The position numbers were made by a program, and so were the translations under genes. From NCBI RefSeq assembly GCF_000760295.1, contig NZ_JNBA01000024.1, forward strand, positions 52,716 through 116,715: a stretch of 64,000 nt of DNA, written 5' to 3'. Shown one piece after another: positions 1-8,917 of this stretch (its first letter is position 1; each line of letters starts with the position of its first letter). This DNA is from Prochlorococcus sp. MIT 0701. GTDB lineage: Bacteria > Cyanobacteriota > Cyanobacteriia > PCC-6307 > Cyanobiaceae. The notes under the pieces were generated by a model. That model saw nothing but the letters and a program-made list of their open reading frames with translations, was not told where the DNA came from and made no database searches.

Positions 1-172
1 TCAGTAGAGCCACAAAGGCCTGCCAGGCCAGCATTGCTTCCTGTTCAGGCCATCTACGCTGCAGCTCTAGTTGGCGAAGCAGGCTTTCGCAGATTGATTG
101 AGCTGCCTCGAAATTTCCTGTTCCATAGGCCTTCTCGGCAGCGAGGTATTGCTGTTGGAAGTCGCCGTCCAC
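1..172 (-). CDS. Partial TPR-like hypothetical protein (N-terminal part)
   Basis: The gene runs off the left edge, so only the first 57 codons are visible. It starts at a GTG at 172, five bases after the tilS stop, which suggests co-transcription with tilS. The visible protein is helical and rich in Gln, Ala and Leu, with a pattern (AEKAYGTGNFEAAQSICESL) typical of one tetratricopeptide-like helical pair. No catalytic motif is visible. A scaffold or uncharacterised TPR role is the most that can be said. A CTG at 181 is an alternative but less likely start. Confidence 0.55.
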   Translation of the reverse strand, partial: MDGDFQQQYLAAEKAYGTGNFEAAQSICESLLRQLELQRRWPEQEAMLAWQAFVALL

Positions 173-177
173 AGGAG

Positions 178-1209
178 TCAGTCGTGATGTTCTAGTTGTA
201 CCGATTTTTTCTGCCATTGGACTGTCCAGCCCTGCGCGAGCTGTAGAGATCCAGGTGGTTTTCCGGGGCCAATGCTGTGGCTGATCTGTTCAAGTTGGAC
301 TGCTGGCAGGCTTGGTGCTCCTGATTGCTTCAGCCAACAGGCCAAAAGAGTTGTTCTTGCTGTGATCGGTAGTTGGGCTAGGTCCTGTCGGCAGAGGCCG
401 TTTTGAGTGCTCAGACTGTTTAAGGCCAGGATGGCGATGGCTTGCTGGTCAGTGTGGTGATGGTTGAGCCTTTCGGCGAGAGCGGCCATGCGCAGGCTGC
501 AGCCCGGATGGAGAGATTCCAGTACTGGTAGCACTTCTTGGCGGACTCGGTTGCGGCTGAAGTCTGGATTGGAATTGGCAGGATCAAGCCAGATAGGTAA
601 GGACAGATCGCTGCAGATCTGGGCGGTGTCCTCACGCGAGAATCCCAACAAAGGGCGTATGAGCTGCACGTTTTTGTGAGGATTGTCTTTGCTGATGGGC
701 CTGCATTGGCGCATGCTGCTCAGTCCCGCGAGGTCCGTACCACGGGCAAGGTTGAGCAGCAAGGTTTCAGCTCGATCCGAACTGGTGTGGCCTGTGAGCA
801 CATACCGGCATGGATGGTTTGGGTTGTTGGATGACAAACGTTCTGTGTGAAGCGTCAGTTGTTCATATCGCCAATGTCGCGCTGTGGCTTCGTTGTTGGT
901 TTGTCCAGGTTTGGCTTGATCAGACCAGAAGCTCAAGTTGTGTGCTTCACACCAATCCTTGAGTTCAGTTGCGATCGTTGCTGATTTGTTGTGCCATCCA
1001 TGATCGCCATGCCAAACCTCTAAAGACCAGCCATGTTTTCGTTGGAGATCGATCAATAGGCCGAGCAGGGCCATCGAATCTTGACCACCGGAGACAGAGA
1101 TCAAGAGTGAGACTTCTGCTGGCAGTAGATCTGGATTCGCTAGCAGTTTGTGATGGAGACGCGCGTGCCAGGGGCTCCAGGGCAGCTGCGCTGAGCTGGA
1201 TGAGGCCAT
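178..1209 (-). CDS. tilS: tRNA(Ile)-lysidine synthase TilS
   Basis: TilS uses ATP to attach lysine to C34 of the CAU-anticodon tRNA-Ile, so that it reads AUA instead of AUG. The N-terminal PP-loop motif SGGQDS lies near residues 40-45, followed by the conserved HGDHGWHN and a [16 protein letters not shown] segment characteristic of TilS. The 343-residue length suits the short cyanobacterial form. The reading frame stays open to 1317, but I chose the ATG at 1209 because the extra 36 residues would overlap the divergent gene starting at 1293 and are not TilS-like. A TPR-like gene follows five bases downstream. Confidence 0.93.
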   Translation of the reverse strand: MASSSSAQLPWSPWHARLHHKLLANPDLLPAEVSLLISVSGGQDSMALLGLLIDLQRKHGWSLEVWHGDHGWHNKSATIATELKDWCEAHNLSFWSDQAKPGQTNNEATARHWRYEQLTLHTERLSSNNPNHPCRYVLTGHTSSDRAETLLLNLARGTDLAGLSSMRQCRPISKDNPHKNVQLIRPLLGFSREDTAQICSDLSLPIWLDPANSNPDFSRNRVRQEVLPVLESLHPGCSLRMAALAERLNHHHTDQQAIAILALNSLSTQNGLCRQDLAQLPITARTTLLACWLKQSGAPSLPAVQLEQISHSIGPGKPPGSLQLAQGWTVQWQKKSVQLEHHD

Positions 1210-1292
1210 GGCGCAGTGGTCATTCAGCTGAGGCCAGTCTGCCGTGCAGGAGCCCGGCAAATGGGAGTATGGATCTACAGATAGTTGATTAA

Positions 1293-2069
1293 ATGACACG
1301 CCTCGCTCAGTTGCCAACAGCCTTGCGTCAGCGTCTCGAGCAGCGCTCGGCCCTCAAGGTGATCGCTGGTTTGATGAATTTCGAGGCCCTCTCGGTGGCG
1401 CAGGTGGCGCGGGCTGCTGGCCACGGTGGCGCTGATCTGATTGATGTGGCTTGTGATCCTGAGCTGGTGCAACTGGCGATCCGGGAATCCGCTGGAGTTC
1501 CGGTTTGTGTGTCAGCGGTGGAGCCTGAGCTGTTCCCCGCCGCTGTTGCAGCTGGTGCTGCCATGGTGGAAATCGGAAATTTCGATGCTTTTTATCCTCA
1601 GGGCCGGATCTTTGGTGCCGCCGAAGTATTTGAACTGACTCGTTTAACCAGGGCGTTGTTGCCTGAGGTGGTGTTGAGCGTGACCGTGCCCCATATGTTG
1701 CAGATGGATCAGCAGGAGCAACTGGCAGTGGATCTAGTGGCTGCCGGTGCCGATCTGATTCAGACGGAGGGCGGCACTAGCGCTAAGCCATTTAGTGCTG
1801 GAAGCCTTGGCTTGATTGAGAAAGCTGCTCCCACTTTGGCCGCTGTTCACAGCATTTCTACAGCACTCAAGGCTGCTGATTTGGCAGTGCCTGTGCTTGG
1901 TGCTTCTGGTTTATCGGCAGTGACGGTGCCCATGGCAATTGCTGCTGGTGCCGCTGGTGTAGGTGTTGGATCGGCGGTGAACCGTCTCAATGATGAGCTG
2001 GCGATGATTGCTGTTGTGCGGGGCTTGCGTGAAGCTCTCAGCACGCCCAAATCGACAGTGATTCACTAA
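1293..2069 (+). CDS. ycf23: DUF561 / Ycf23-family TIM-barrel protein
   Basis: This 258-residue protein belongs to the DUF561 (Ycf23) family, found in cyanobacteria and red-lineage plastids, whose biochemical role is unknown. Alternating hydrophobic strands and Gly/Ala-rich loops ([48 protein letters not shown]) fit a TIM barrel with a C-terminal phosphate-binding loop, as in the ThiG and NanE types. It is transcribed divergently from tilS with 83 bases between the starts. Its TAA stop lies in the loop of a perfect 13-bp hairpin. Family assignment is by recognition only. Confidence 0.8.
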   Translation: MTRLAQLPTALRQRLEQRSALKVIAGLMNFEALSVAQVARAAGHGGADLIDVACDPELVQLAIRESAGVPVCVSAVEPELFPAAVAAGAAMVEIGNFDAFYPQGRIFGAAEVFELTRLTRALLPEVVLSVTVPHMLQMDQQEQLAVDLVAAGADLIQTEGGTSAKPFSAGSLGLIEKAAPTLAAVHSISTALKAADLAVPVLGASGLSAVTVPMAIAAGAAGVGVGSAVNRLNDELAMIAVVRGLREALSTPKSTVIH

Positions 2070-2083
2070 CGTGAATCACTGTC
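2054..2083 (+). terminator. Perfect 13-bp hairpin spanning the ycf23-like stop codon
   Basis: Two 13-base arms (2054-2066 and 2071-2083) are exact reverse complements separated by four bases. The TAA stop of the preceding gene occupies 2067-2069, inside the loop. No T-run follows, so it is not a classic Rho-independent terminator. It could terminate weakly, stabilise the mRNA 3' end, or slow ribosomes at termination. The next gene begins 31 bases later. Confidence 0.5.
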
Positions 2084-2113
2084 TAGTCAGCTGCTTTGCG
2101 TAGGTTGTTTTAA

Positions 2114-2533
2114 ATGCTGGGATCGCTCGGCTGGTTGCTGCAATGGCCCATTCGGGCCCTTATTTTGTTGTTGGTTGCTGCGTTGCCCCTTGGCATTGAG
2201 ATGGCCAATTTCAGCACAGCTTTTTGGTCGGCCGTGATGATTGGCCTCTTGGGCACGTTGTTGATCGTGCCTCTCAAGTTGCTGTTGGGTCCATTCTGGG
2301 CACTCACGTCCTTGGGGGGGCTGATCTGGCCAGTGTCGTTTTTGTTCAACTGGTTGATCACGATCCTTTTATTTGCTCTGGCAGCTTGGCTGATTAATGG
2401 TTTTCATCTCAAGAACGGTTTGCTTAGTGCCATCTGCGGCGCTGTCTTTTACAGCATTGTGAGCACGATCGTGTTGCGATCTCTCGGCATCGCTGATGTT
2501 GAGTTCACTAGAGCTGCTTTGCTTTCAGCCTGA
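2114..2533 (+). CDS. Small membrane protein, phage-holin 4-TM superfamily (Pfam Phage_holin_4_2 type)
   Basis: The 139-residue protein is almost entirely hydrophobic, with about four predicted transmembrane segments (roughly residues 10-28, 33-55, 65-92 and 105-128). The closing stretch NGFHLKNGLLSAICGAVFYS matches the family of small four-helix membrane proteins named after mycobacteriophage holins. In bacteria these are ordinary chromosomal genes of unknown function, and nothing here suggests a prophage. It follows the ycf23-like gene by 44 bases on the same strand, so it may be read through from it. Confidence 0.75.
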   Translation: MLGSLGWLLQWPIRALILLLVAALPLGIEMANFSTAFWSAVMIGLLGTLLIVPLKLLLGPFWALTSLGGLIWPVSFLFNWLITILLFALAAWLINGFHLKNGLLSAICGAVFYSIVSTIVLRSLGIADVEFTRAALLSA

Positions 2534-2595
2534 GAGTTCCAGGCATTGCTTAGTAGCTCATCAGGCTTGGAGGAAGTCTGGAATAGCTCGTTCAT
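2449..2595 (-). CDS. Candidate 48-residue small protein, antisense to the holin-like gene end
   Basis: An ATG at 2595 is preceded by a strong Shine-Dalgarno sequence (GAGGAG, five to six bases upstream on the minus strand) and opens a 48-codon frame beginning MNELFQTSSKPDELL. About 60% of it overlaps the 3' end of the holin-like gene in antisense. There is no membrane segment or recognisable motif. The good ribosome site is the only positive evidence. A chance frame opposite a real gene is equally possible. Confidence 0.22.
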   Translation of the reverse strand: MNELFQTSSKPDELLSNAWNSQAESKAALVNSTSAMPRDRNTIVLTML

Positions 2596-2637
2596 GGCAT
2601 CTCCTCATAAGCTAAGCGGCTGCCCGTTACGGCCCTA

Positions 2638-4677
2638 ATGCCGAAGTATCACCTCAAGGCGCCCTATAGCCCGAAGGGGGATCAGCCCACTGCGATTGCT
2701 CGCTTGGTTGAGGGGGTCAATCAGGGCCAGCGTTATCAGACGCTTTTAGGAGCGACAGGTACGGGTAAGACATTCACGATTGCCAATTTGATTGCTCAGA
2801 CTGGCCGTCCGGCTCTTGTCTTGGCTCATAACAAGACGCTTGCTGCCCAACTTTGCAATGAGTTCAGGGAGTTCTTTCCTGATAATTCTGTTGAATATTT
2901 TATTTCTTACTATGATTACTATCAGCCCGAGGCTTACGTGCCTGTTAGTGATACCTACATAGCTAAAACAGCTTCGATCAATGAAGAAATTGATATGCTA
3001 CGTCATTCAGCGACGCGTTCGTTATTTGAGCGTAATGATGTCATTGTAGTGGCCTCAATCAGCTGCATTTATGGTCTAGGTATTCCTAGCGAATATCTAA
3101 AGGCTGCTGTCAAGTTTAAAGTTGGTGAAACACTCAATCTCCGCAGTGCATTGCGGGAGTTGGTTGATAACCAATATAGCCGAAATGACTTTGATATTAC
3201 GCGTGGTCGTTTTCGCGTTAGAGGGGATGTTTTGGAGATTGGCCCTGCTTATGAAGATCGGCTAGTGCGAATTGAGCTTTTTGGTGATGAGGTAGAGGCA
3301 ATCCGTTATCTGGATCCAACAACAGGTGAGATTTTGCAAAGCTTGGAAGCTATTAATATTTATCCAGCCAAGCATTTTGTGACTCCTAAAGAGCGATTGA
3401 ATGTTGCAGTTCAAGCGATTCGTGATGAGCTGCGTGGGCGTTTGCAGGTGCTCAATGAACAAGGCAAGCTTTTGGAAGCGCAGCGTTTGGAGCAACGCAC
3501 TGCCTACGACTTGGAGATGTTGCGGGAGGTTGGTTATTGCAATGGTGTTGAAAACTATGCTCGCCATCTGGCTGGCCGTCTCGCGGGAACGCCTCCTGAA
3601 TGCTTGATTGATTACTTCCCTGATAATTGGTTATTGGTGGTTGATGAAAGTCATGTGACATGTTCTCAGCTGAAGGCGATGTACAACGGCGATCAGGCTC
3701 GTAAGAAAGTTTTGATTGAGCATGGTTTTCGATTGCCTAGTGCTGCTGATAATCGTCCTCTCAAGAGTGAGGAGTTCTGGATGAAGGCGAGGCAAACCGT
3801 ATTTGTTAGTGCGACGCCAGGTGATTGGGAACTCCAGCAGAGTGATGGCCAGTTGGCTGAACAGGTGATTCGGCCCACAGGGGTTCTTGATCCTTTGGTG
3901 GAAGTGCGACCAACGCATGGTCAGGTCGACGACTTGTTGGCGGAAATCCGTATCAGAGTAAAGAAGCAGGAGAGAGTTTTAATCACCACCCTGACCAAAC
4001 GTATGGCGGAAGATCTTACCGATTATCTGGCGGAGAATGATGTGCGCGTTCGTTATCTACACTCGGAAATCCACTCAATCGAACGGATTGAGATTATTCA
4101 AGATTTGCGATTAGGCGAATATGATGTTCTTGTGGGTGTCAATCTTCTCCGAGAAGGTTTGGATCTTCCGGAGGTGTCGTTAGTGGTCATTCTTGACGCT
4201 GATAAGGAAGGTTTCTTGCGAGCAGAGCGGTCGCTGATTCAGACCATTGGTCGTGCGGCTAGGCATGTGGATGGGATGGCACTTCTTTATGCAGACAACT
4301 TGACAGATTCGATGGCAAGAGCGATTAGTGAAACTGAGCGAAGACGCGAGATTCAAAAGGCTTACAACGAGCTGAATGGCATCGTGCCAACGCCAGCGGG
4401 TAAGAGAGCGAGCAATTCGATCCTCTCGTTTCTCGAGTTATCAAGGCGCTTGCAGACGGATGGTAAAGATGCTGACTTGGTTCAGATTGCTGGGCGGGCT
4501 GTTGATTCGCTCGATTCAGATCACGATTTTGGCTTAGCCCTGGATGCTCTACCTGAGTTGATTGATCAGCTTGAAACGAAGATGAAGGCAGCTGCTAAGC
4601 AACTCGATTTTGAGGAAGCAGCCCAGCTGCGTGATCGCATCAAGAAACTCAGACAGAAGTTGATTCGCAATACTTGA
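2638..4677 (+). CDS. uvrB: Excinuclease ABC subunit B
   Basis: UvrB is the damage-verifying helicase-like subunit of nucleotide excision repair. It is loaded by UvrA and recruits UvrC. The 679-residue length is normal. The Walker A motif GATGTGKT is at residues 38-45, and the beta-hairpin that clamps damaged DNA ([12 protein letters not shown]) is at 91-102. Helicase motif VI (QTIGRAARH) comes later, and the C-terminal UVR domain ([17 protein letters not shown]) for UvrC contact occupies the last 40 residues. It stands alone, with no coupled neighbour; uvrA and uvrC are not in the window. Confidence 0.97.
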   Translation: MPKYHLKAPYSPKGDQPTAIARLVEGVNQGQRYQTLLGATGTGKTFTIANLIAQTGRPALVLAHNKTLAAQLCNEFREFFPDNSVEYFISYYDYYQPEAYVPVSDTYIAKTASINEEIDMLRHSATRSLFERNDVIVVASISCIYGLGIPSEYLKAAVKFKVGETLNLRSALRELVDNQYSRNDFDITRGRFRVRGDVLEIGPAYEDRLVRIELFGDEVEAIRYLDPTTGEILQSLEAINIYPAKHFVTPKERLNVAVQAIRDELRGRLQVLNEQGKLLEAQRLEQRTAYDLEMLREVGYCNGVENYARHLAGRLAGTPPECLIDYFPDNWLLVVDESHVTCSQLKAMYNGDQARKKVLIEHGFRLPSAADNRPLKSEEFWMKARQTVFVSATPGDWELQQSDGQLAEQVIRPTGVLDPLVEVRPTHGQVDDLLAEIRIRVKKQERVLITTLTKRMAEDLTDYLAENDVRVRYLHSEIHSIERIEIIQDLRLGEYDVLVGVNLLREGLDLPEVSLVVILDADKEGFLRAERSLIQTIGRAARHVDGMALLYADNLTDSMARAISETERRREIQKAYNELNGIVPTPAGKRASNSILSFLELSRRLQTDGKDADLVQIAGRAVDSLDSDHDFGLALDALPELIDQLETKMKAAAKQLDFEEAAQLRDRIKKLRQKLIRNT

Positions 4678-5027
4678 TCATGTGCGATTGTTCATGCGAT
4701 CCCCTTATGTAGAAAGTACCTTTTGTTTGCATTCCATCTGATAGTTGTAGTTGTCGGAAGTTTGATCCTTGTTCATTAGCCTGAATGGCGCGGTTTTTTT
4801 AACCAAGACAACGACTTGAGGAGTCTTTAGCGAGTTTTTCTGTAGCCGAAATAAGCTCGAAACAACTTTGAGCTGGGCGGCCTATTGAGCTCGTGGACGA
4901 GTTCATTGAGGCAGGGCCGCGAATTGGTGTAAGGGTGCTTAGCGGTGCACCTGATGAGCTCGCAAGAATGCCAGCCATAGGGCTTTAAATGGCTCATTGG
5001 GCACTTATTAGATTGCGGTGAAGGCCG
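4678..5027. other. 350-base intergenic stretch with a possible decayed reading frame
   Basis: No intact gene is visible between uvrB and the small frame at 5028. On the plus strand, 4803-4988 is one continuous frame apart from a single internal TGA at 4869. It reads PRQRLEESLASFSVAEISS, then after the TGA PIELVDEFIEAGPRIGVRVL. Its codon-like texture suggests a decayed small gene, but the piece is short. A T-run at 4794-4800 lies just before it, without a convincing hairpin. Confidence 0.25.
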
Positions 5028-5237
5028 ATGTCTCTAGAGGTGCTCTGTCTCTTGATTAGTAATGAGTTCATCCATTTGCTTCAGCATCTGTATGGTGATC
5101 TAAAGGGTGTTGAGCCATTGGGATGGCTCGTCTCTGCTGAGGCTGTTAGCCGTTTTGGTTCATTGCAGGAAGCTGAGGCCTATACCATTCAGAACAAGAC
5201 TGGAAGGATGTCGCACGTTTATTTGAAGCTGAATTAA
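5028..5237 (+). CDS. Small hypothetical protein (69 residues)
   Basis: An ATG frame preceded by a GAAGG element four bases upstream encodes 69 residues. The first 20 are hydrophobic. The remainder is soluble and ends GRMSHVYLKLN. The texture resembles the many short conserved hypothetical proteins of marine picocyanobacteria, but I recognise no family. It converges on lysC, which ends at 5295 on the other strand. It is more likely real than chance because of the plausible ribosome site and balanced composition, but this is unproven. Confidence 0.4.
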   Translation: MSLEVLCLLISNEFIHLLQHLYGDLKGVEPLGWLVSAEAVSRFGSLQEAEAYTIQNKTGRMSHVYLKLN

Positions 5238-5294
5238 TCCATTAAAACCGGATGTCTTTCTGCTGAATGATTGCCTAGCTGACCTTCTCAGCCA

Positions 5295-7082
5295 TTACAA
5301 GTTGCTTTGTACTGGATAACCAGCCTCTTCACCCAGCCCAAAGCCTTTATGCACTGATTGCAGCGCCTTGACCCCATCGGGTTCAGCCACCACGCAACTT
5401 GTGCGGATTTCACTGGTGGCGATCATGGCGATATTGATCTTTGCATCTGCGAGAGCTCGGAACATCCGCCCTGCTGTACCTGCGGTGGCGGGCATGCCTG
5501 CACCCACTGCGCTCACCCTGGCGATTGCAGGACCGTCTTCCAGATTGGCTCCTGGCCATTGCGCAAGTAGGGGGGCAAGAGTCTTATTGGCTTGCTCTCG
5601 CTCATCGCGCTTGAGGGTGAAGCTGATATCCCGGCTTCCATCCTCATGTTGTCGCTCCGATTGCACGATCGCATCGAGGCTGATTCCTGCCTCTGCCATC
5701 GCTGAACAAAGAGCTGCTGCTGTCCCAGGCCGATTCGGCACCCCTCGCACACTTAGCTGGGCCTGACCTTGATCGAGTGCTACGCCTCGAACTTCTGGTT
5801 CACCTTTGCCGTTGACCAAAGGATTGATGCGTACTTGGCTGTCGCTGAGTTCAAAGGCTGTGCTGACTGCCCGCAGGGCTTTGCTTCCCAGCGTTGCATC
5901 GATTACGCAGCTGACTTTCACCTCACTGGTGGCGATCAGCCGTAGGTTGATTCCTGCCCGTGAGATCGTGTCGAAAAGGCTTGCGGCGATACCGGGGCGT
6001 CCCATGATTCCTGCTCCGCTGATGCTTAGTTTGCTCATTCCGGCTTCAGCTGAGAGTTGGCCACCGACGGTTTTAAGCAGCCCTTCGCAAAGTGAGTGGG
6101 CTTTAGCTAAGTCGGCTTCGGCCACTGTGAAGGCAATGTCATTGCTGTTGCCTTCATGGGTTGATTGGATGATTAGGTCCACATTCACGCCATCGCTAGA
6201 GAGGTTCTCAAAAAGTGTGGCTGCCACACCCGGTTGATCGGGCATGTGAGAGAGGGCGATCACCGCTTGACCTTCGGCAAGTTCAACGCCATCCACAGGC
6301 CGACCAAGCTCTAGACCTTCTCGACCGAGGGGGCGCTTTGATTTGCTGGTGAGCTTGGTTCCGGCTTCGTTGCTCCAGCTAGAACGCACGACCAGGGAGA
6401 CTCCAAAGTTGCGGGCGATCTCGACCGCACGGGGGTGCAATACGGAGGCGCCCAGACTGGCCAGCTCAAGCATCTCGTCGCAACTCACTTCTTGCATCAG
6501 TTGGGCATCGCTTACCTGACGTGGATCACTTGTGAGTACTCCTGGTACATCGGTGTAGATCTCGCAGGCATCTGCTCCTAGGGCGGCTGCTATGGCAACT
6601 GCAGATGTATCTGAACCACCGCGGCCGAGGGTGGTGATCTCTGCGGTGCCAACGCTGCTTAGGCTTGTGCCCTGGAAGCCTGCCACGACTACCACCTTGC
6701 CAGTGCTCAACAAGGATTGCAGTCGCTCAGTGCGGACGTCTAGGATCCGAGCGCGGCCATAGGCAGACTCTGTCACGATGCCCACTTGGGCTCCAGTCAT
6801 CGAAATGGCTGGTATACCCAGTTCATGCAGTGCCATTGAAAGCAAGGAGATCGAAACCTGTTCTCCTGTGGCTAGCAGCATGTCCATTTCCCGTTGAGGG
6901 GGATTGCTGCTGATCACTTTCGCTAGGGCTGTGAGTTCATCAGTGGTTTGGCCCATAGCGGATACCACAATCACCAGGTCGTGGCCGAGATCTTTGCTGG
7001 TCGCAATCCGCTCAGCGACGGCTTGGATGCGCTCGACGTTTCCGACGGATGACCCGCCGAATTTTTGCACCAGCAATGCCAT
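5295..7082 (-). CDS. lysC: Aspartate kinase with four ACT domains
   Basis: Aspartokinase phosphorylates L-aspartate, the first step toward lysine, threonine, methionine and diaminopimelate. The kinase motif KFGGSSVG is at residues 7-14, and the catalytic amino-acid-kinase domain fills about 1-250, including GRGGSDTSAVA. The rest carries four ACT-type regulatory repeats, recognisable by recurring PG(V/I/T)AA and I..I..S-type segments. This gives 595 residues, the expanded cyanobacterial arrangement (about 600), not the two-ACT form of about 400. The frame extends five codons upstream to a GTG at 7097, but the ATG at 7082 matches the family start MALLVQKFGG. holA lies upstream on the same strand. 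Confidence 0.95.
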   Translation of the reverse strand: MALLVQKFGGSSVGNVERIQAVAERIATSKDLGHDLVIVVSAMGQTTDELTALAKVISSNPPQREMDMLLATGEQVSISLLSMALHELGIPAISMTGAQVGIVTESAYGRARILDVRTERLQSLLSTGKVVVVAGFQGTSLSSVGTAEITTLGRGGSDTSAVAIAAALGADACEIYTDVPGVLTSDPRQVSDAQLMQEVSCDEMLELASLGASVLHPRAVEIARNFGVSLVVRSSWSNEAGTKLTSKSKRPLGREGLELGRPVDGVELAEGQAVIALSHMPDQPGVAATLFENLSSDGVNVDLIIQSTHEGNSNDIAFTVAEADLAKAHSLCEGLLKTVGGQLSAEAGMSKLSISGAGIMGRPGIAASLFDTISRAGINLRLIATSEVKVSCVIDATLGSKALRAVSTAFELSDSQVRINPLVNGKGEPEVRGVALDQGQAQLSVRGVPNRPGTAAALCSAMAEAGISLDAIVQSERQHEDGSRDISFTLKRDEREQANKTLAPLLAQWPGANLEDGPAIARVSAVGAGMPATAGTAGRMFRALADAKINIAMIATSEIRTSCVVAEPDGVKALQSVHKGFGLGEEAGYPVQSNL

Positions 7083-7130
7083 CCATGCCTTTGACACACG
7101 TTCTGATTATTTCAGCGTGTCGTCACTGGA

Positions 7131-8141
7131 TTAGGGAGTGCTGAGTAACCCGTCGCGGAAGGCATCAGTAGGGATTGCACCTCGCTTGAGGGCGGCTTCT
7201 ACTTCAAGCAAGCGACTGAGCAGGGTGAGGAATCGCTGCGGTGGCCGCCCCTGTAGTTGTTTGCGCATTACGTAGATCCGCTTGGGATTGCCAATGCCTG
7301 CTGCTTTGGCAATCACGTTCACATCTCGTTCCCCTTGCTGCTCCAGCAAACTCACCCAAAGCCAACCTCTGATTTGGCCTGTCAAGGTGGCCACGATGCG
7401 AAGTGCTGGCTCACCGGCCTCCAGTAGTGCATCCAGACGGGCGATCGCTTCTCCGGCATGGCCTGCCAAGAGGGAATCGCCAACCTGTAGTGCATTGGTG
7501 GCCATTCCCTCAATCAGCGCGGCTACGTTTTCGGCTTTAATCAAAGTTGGTGATTGATGAGCAGTTGCGCGTTCTTGGCGAATGTCGGCATGGAGAGCCA
7601 GTTTTTGCAACTCTGCGTTGAGTCGCGTACTGTCATTGCCGATGGCTTCCACCAGCGCTGTAGTGGCTTCAGGCTCCAGCTGCAGACCTAAGTCGCGGGC
7701 GGTGCGTTCCACCAGCTCCTGCTGACCGGCACCATCCCAGATCGCCGGCAGGAGAAAGCTTTTTTCGCTGGCTTGCTTCAACTTCACAAGCTTTTGTAAG
7801 GCCTTCGTTGTTCGCAGCCGGCCGTCTGGTTTGTTGGGGTTGCATAGCACCAGGTGGCTGGTTTCTGGAATCAGATCCAGTACGTCTTCGAAACGATTGG
7901 CCAGTTCGCTCGGGCAAGCGTTGCAGAACGGACTGCGCTGTAAAAGCACCAGTCGTCCGCCACTTCCGAAGGGTGGTGTGCGTGCTTCTGTCAAGGCTTG
8001 GCTGGCTTGCCCAGCATCAGCTCCATCGAGGCGGCTGAGGTTGATGCTGCTCCATGCTTGATCGACAACATCGCCGATCAGAGTCTCGATGGCGTGGTCT
8101 CGGGCGGCGGCATCATCGCCCCAGAAGAGATGGATCGGCAT
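7131..8141 (-). CDS. holA: DNA polymerase III subunit delta
   Basis: HolA is the clamp-loader subunit that opens the sliding clamp. The 336-residue length is typical. The N-terminal domain starts MPIHLFWGDDAAARDHAIE, corresponding to the family's F/YLL.G.D...... opening. The C-terminal collar region contains the family pattern ALLEAGEPALRIVATLTGQIRGWLW. The gene ends 48 bases before the lysC start on the same strand, so the two may be co-transcribed. It diverges from cobH, with 65 bases between the starts. Confidence 0.9.
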   Translation of the reverse strand: MPIHLFWGDDAAARDHAIETLIGDVVDQAWSSINLSRLDGADAGQASQALTEARTPPFGSGGRLVLLQRSPFCNACPSELANRFEDVLDLIPETSHLVLCNPNKPDGRLRTTKALQKLVKLKQASEKSFLLPAIWDGAGQQELVERTARDLGLQLEPEATTALVEAIGNDSTRLNAELQKLALHADIRQERATAHQSPTLIKAENVAALIEGMATNALQVGDSLLAGHAGEAIARLDALLEAGEPALRIVATLTGQIRGWLWVSLLEQQGERDVNVIAKAAGIGNPKRIYVMRKQLQGRPPQRFLTLLSRLLEVEAALKRGAIPTDAFRDGLLSTP

Positions 8142-8206
8142 TGCAGCGGCAGACCGAAGATCGTTATCTGATGATGCTTGATGTCTATCGGGCTTAAGGC
8201 AGAAAC

Positions 8207-8842
8207 GTGAAGTCGCTTGATCATCCGATCTTCACGGAAAGCATTCGCCGCATTCGGGAGCAGTTGGGTGTAACGGGTTTGGATCCCTTGCAGCAGCAGG
8301 TGTTGGAGCGTTTGATTCACAGCAGTGGGGATTTTGGCCTAACTCCTTTGCTGCGCTTTACTCCAGAGGCTTGTGAGCTTGGGCTGGCTGCTTTGCAGGC
8401 CGGAGCGCCAATTATCACCGATACGGCCATGGCGGCTGTAGCAGTGCGTCCGATGGCGTTGCGAACGTTGAAGCCATCTGTAAGAAGTGTGCTCGAGTGG
8501 GCGCCGGATGATGCACCAAACGGTTCCACGCGAACAGCCGAAGGCTTGCGATGCGCATGGCAAGAATTGGCGGCTAAAGATGTGGATCAACAAGCGCCGA
8601 TTGTGCTGATTGGTAGTGCACCAACGGCTTTGGAAGCTTTGTTGGATCTGGTGTCTACAGGTGCACCCCCTCCTAGCCTGATTATCGGCATGCCTGTTGG
8701 GTTTGTAGGTGTATCTGACAGCAAGCGGCGGTTAGCTGTTAGCGGACTGGCTCATATTCGCTTAATGGGTAGTCGGGGTGGGGCTGGTCTGGTTGCCGCG
8801 ACGGTCAATGCTCTTTTACGTCGTGCTTGGTTGTATCAATGA
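8207..8842 (+). CDS. cobH: Precorrin-8X methylmutase
   Basis: CobH (CbiC) moves a methyl group from C-11 to C-12 of precorrin-8X during cobalamin (or pseudocobalamin) synthesis. The 211-residue protein shows the family segments HPIFTESIRRIREQ, IITDTAMAAVAV, IGSAPTALEALL and IIGMPVGFVGVSDSK, the last being the substrate-pocket motif. The start is a GTG at 8207. Marine picocyanobacteria generally make their own corrinoid, and cob genes are scattered in their genomes, so a solitary cobH is normal. Confidence 0.94.
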   Translation: MKSLDHPIFTESIRRIREQLGVTGLDPLQQQVLERLIHSSGDFGLTPLLRFTPEACELGLAALQAGAPIITDTAMAAVAVRPMALRTLKPSVRSVLEWAPDDAPNGSTRTAEGLRCAWQELAAKDVDQQAPIVLIGSAPTALEALLDLVSTGAPPPSLIIGMPVGFVGVSDSKRRLAVSGLAHIRLMGSRGGAGLVAATVNALLRRAWLYQ

Positions 8843-8854
8843 GATTGAAGTCCT

Positions 8855-8883
8855 AAAAAAAGCCCTGGACATATGCCCAGGGC
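8855..8883 (-). terminator. Rho-independent terminator of the subtilisin-like gene
   Basis: A 7-bp stem (8862-8868 with 8877-8883, GCCCTGG/CCAGGGC) has seven A residues (8855-8861) on its plus-strand left side. Read on the minus strand this is a GC hairpin followed by a T-run. It lies 34 bases beyond the stop of the minus-strand protease gene and may also end cobH transcription. Confidence 0.75.
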
Positions 8884-8917
8884 GATGAAAGTAGAAACGC
8901 TTAGAAAGCGTTGTGAA

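Noticed and set aside
1210..1317. 36-codon N-terminal extension of tilS
   Set aside because: It would overlap the divergent ycf23-like start and adds a sequence unlike TilS; the ATG at 1209 fits better.
2114..2533. Holin-like protein as a sign of prophage
   Set aside because: No lysin, integrase or structural genes nearby; this family is common on bacterial chromosomes.
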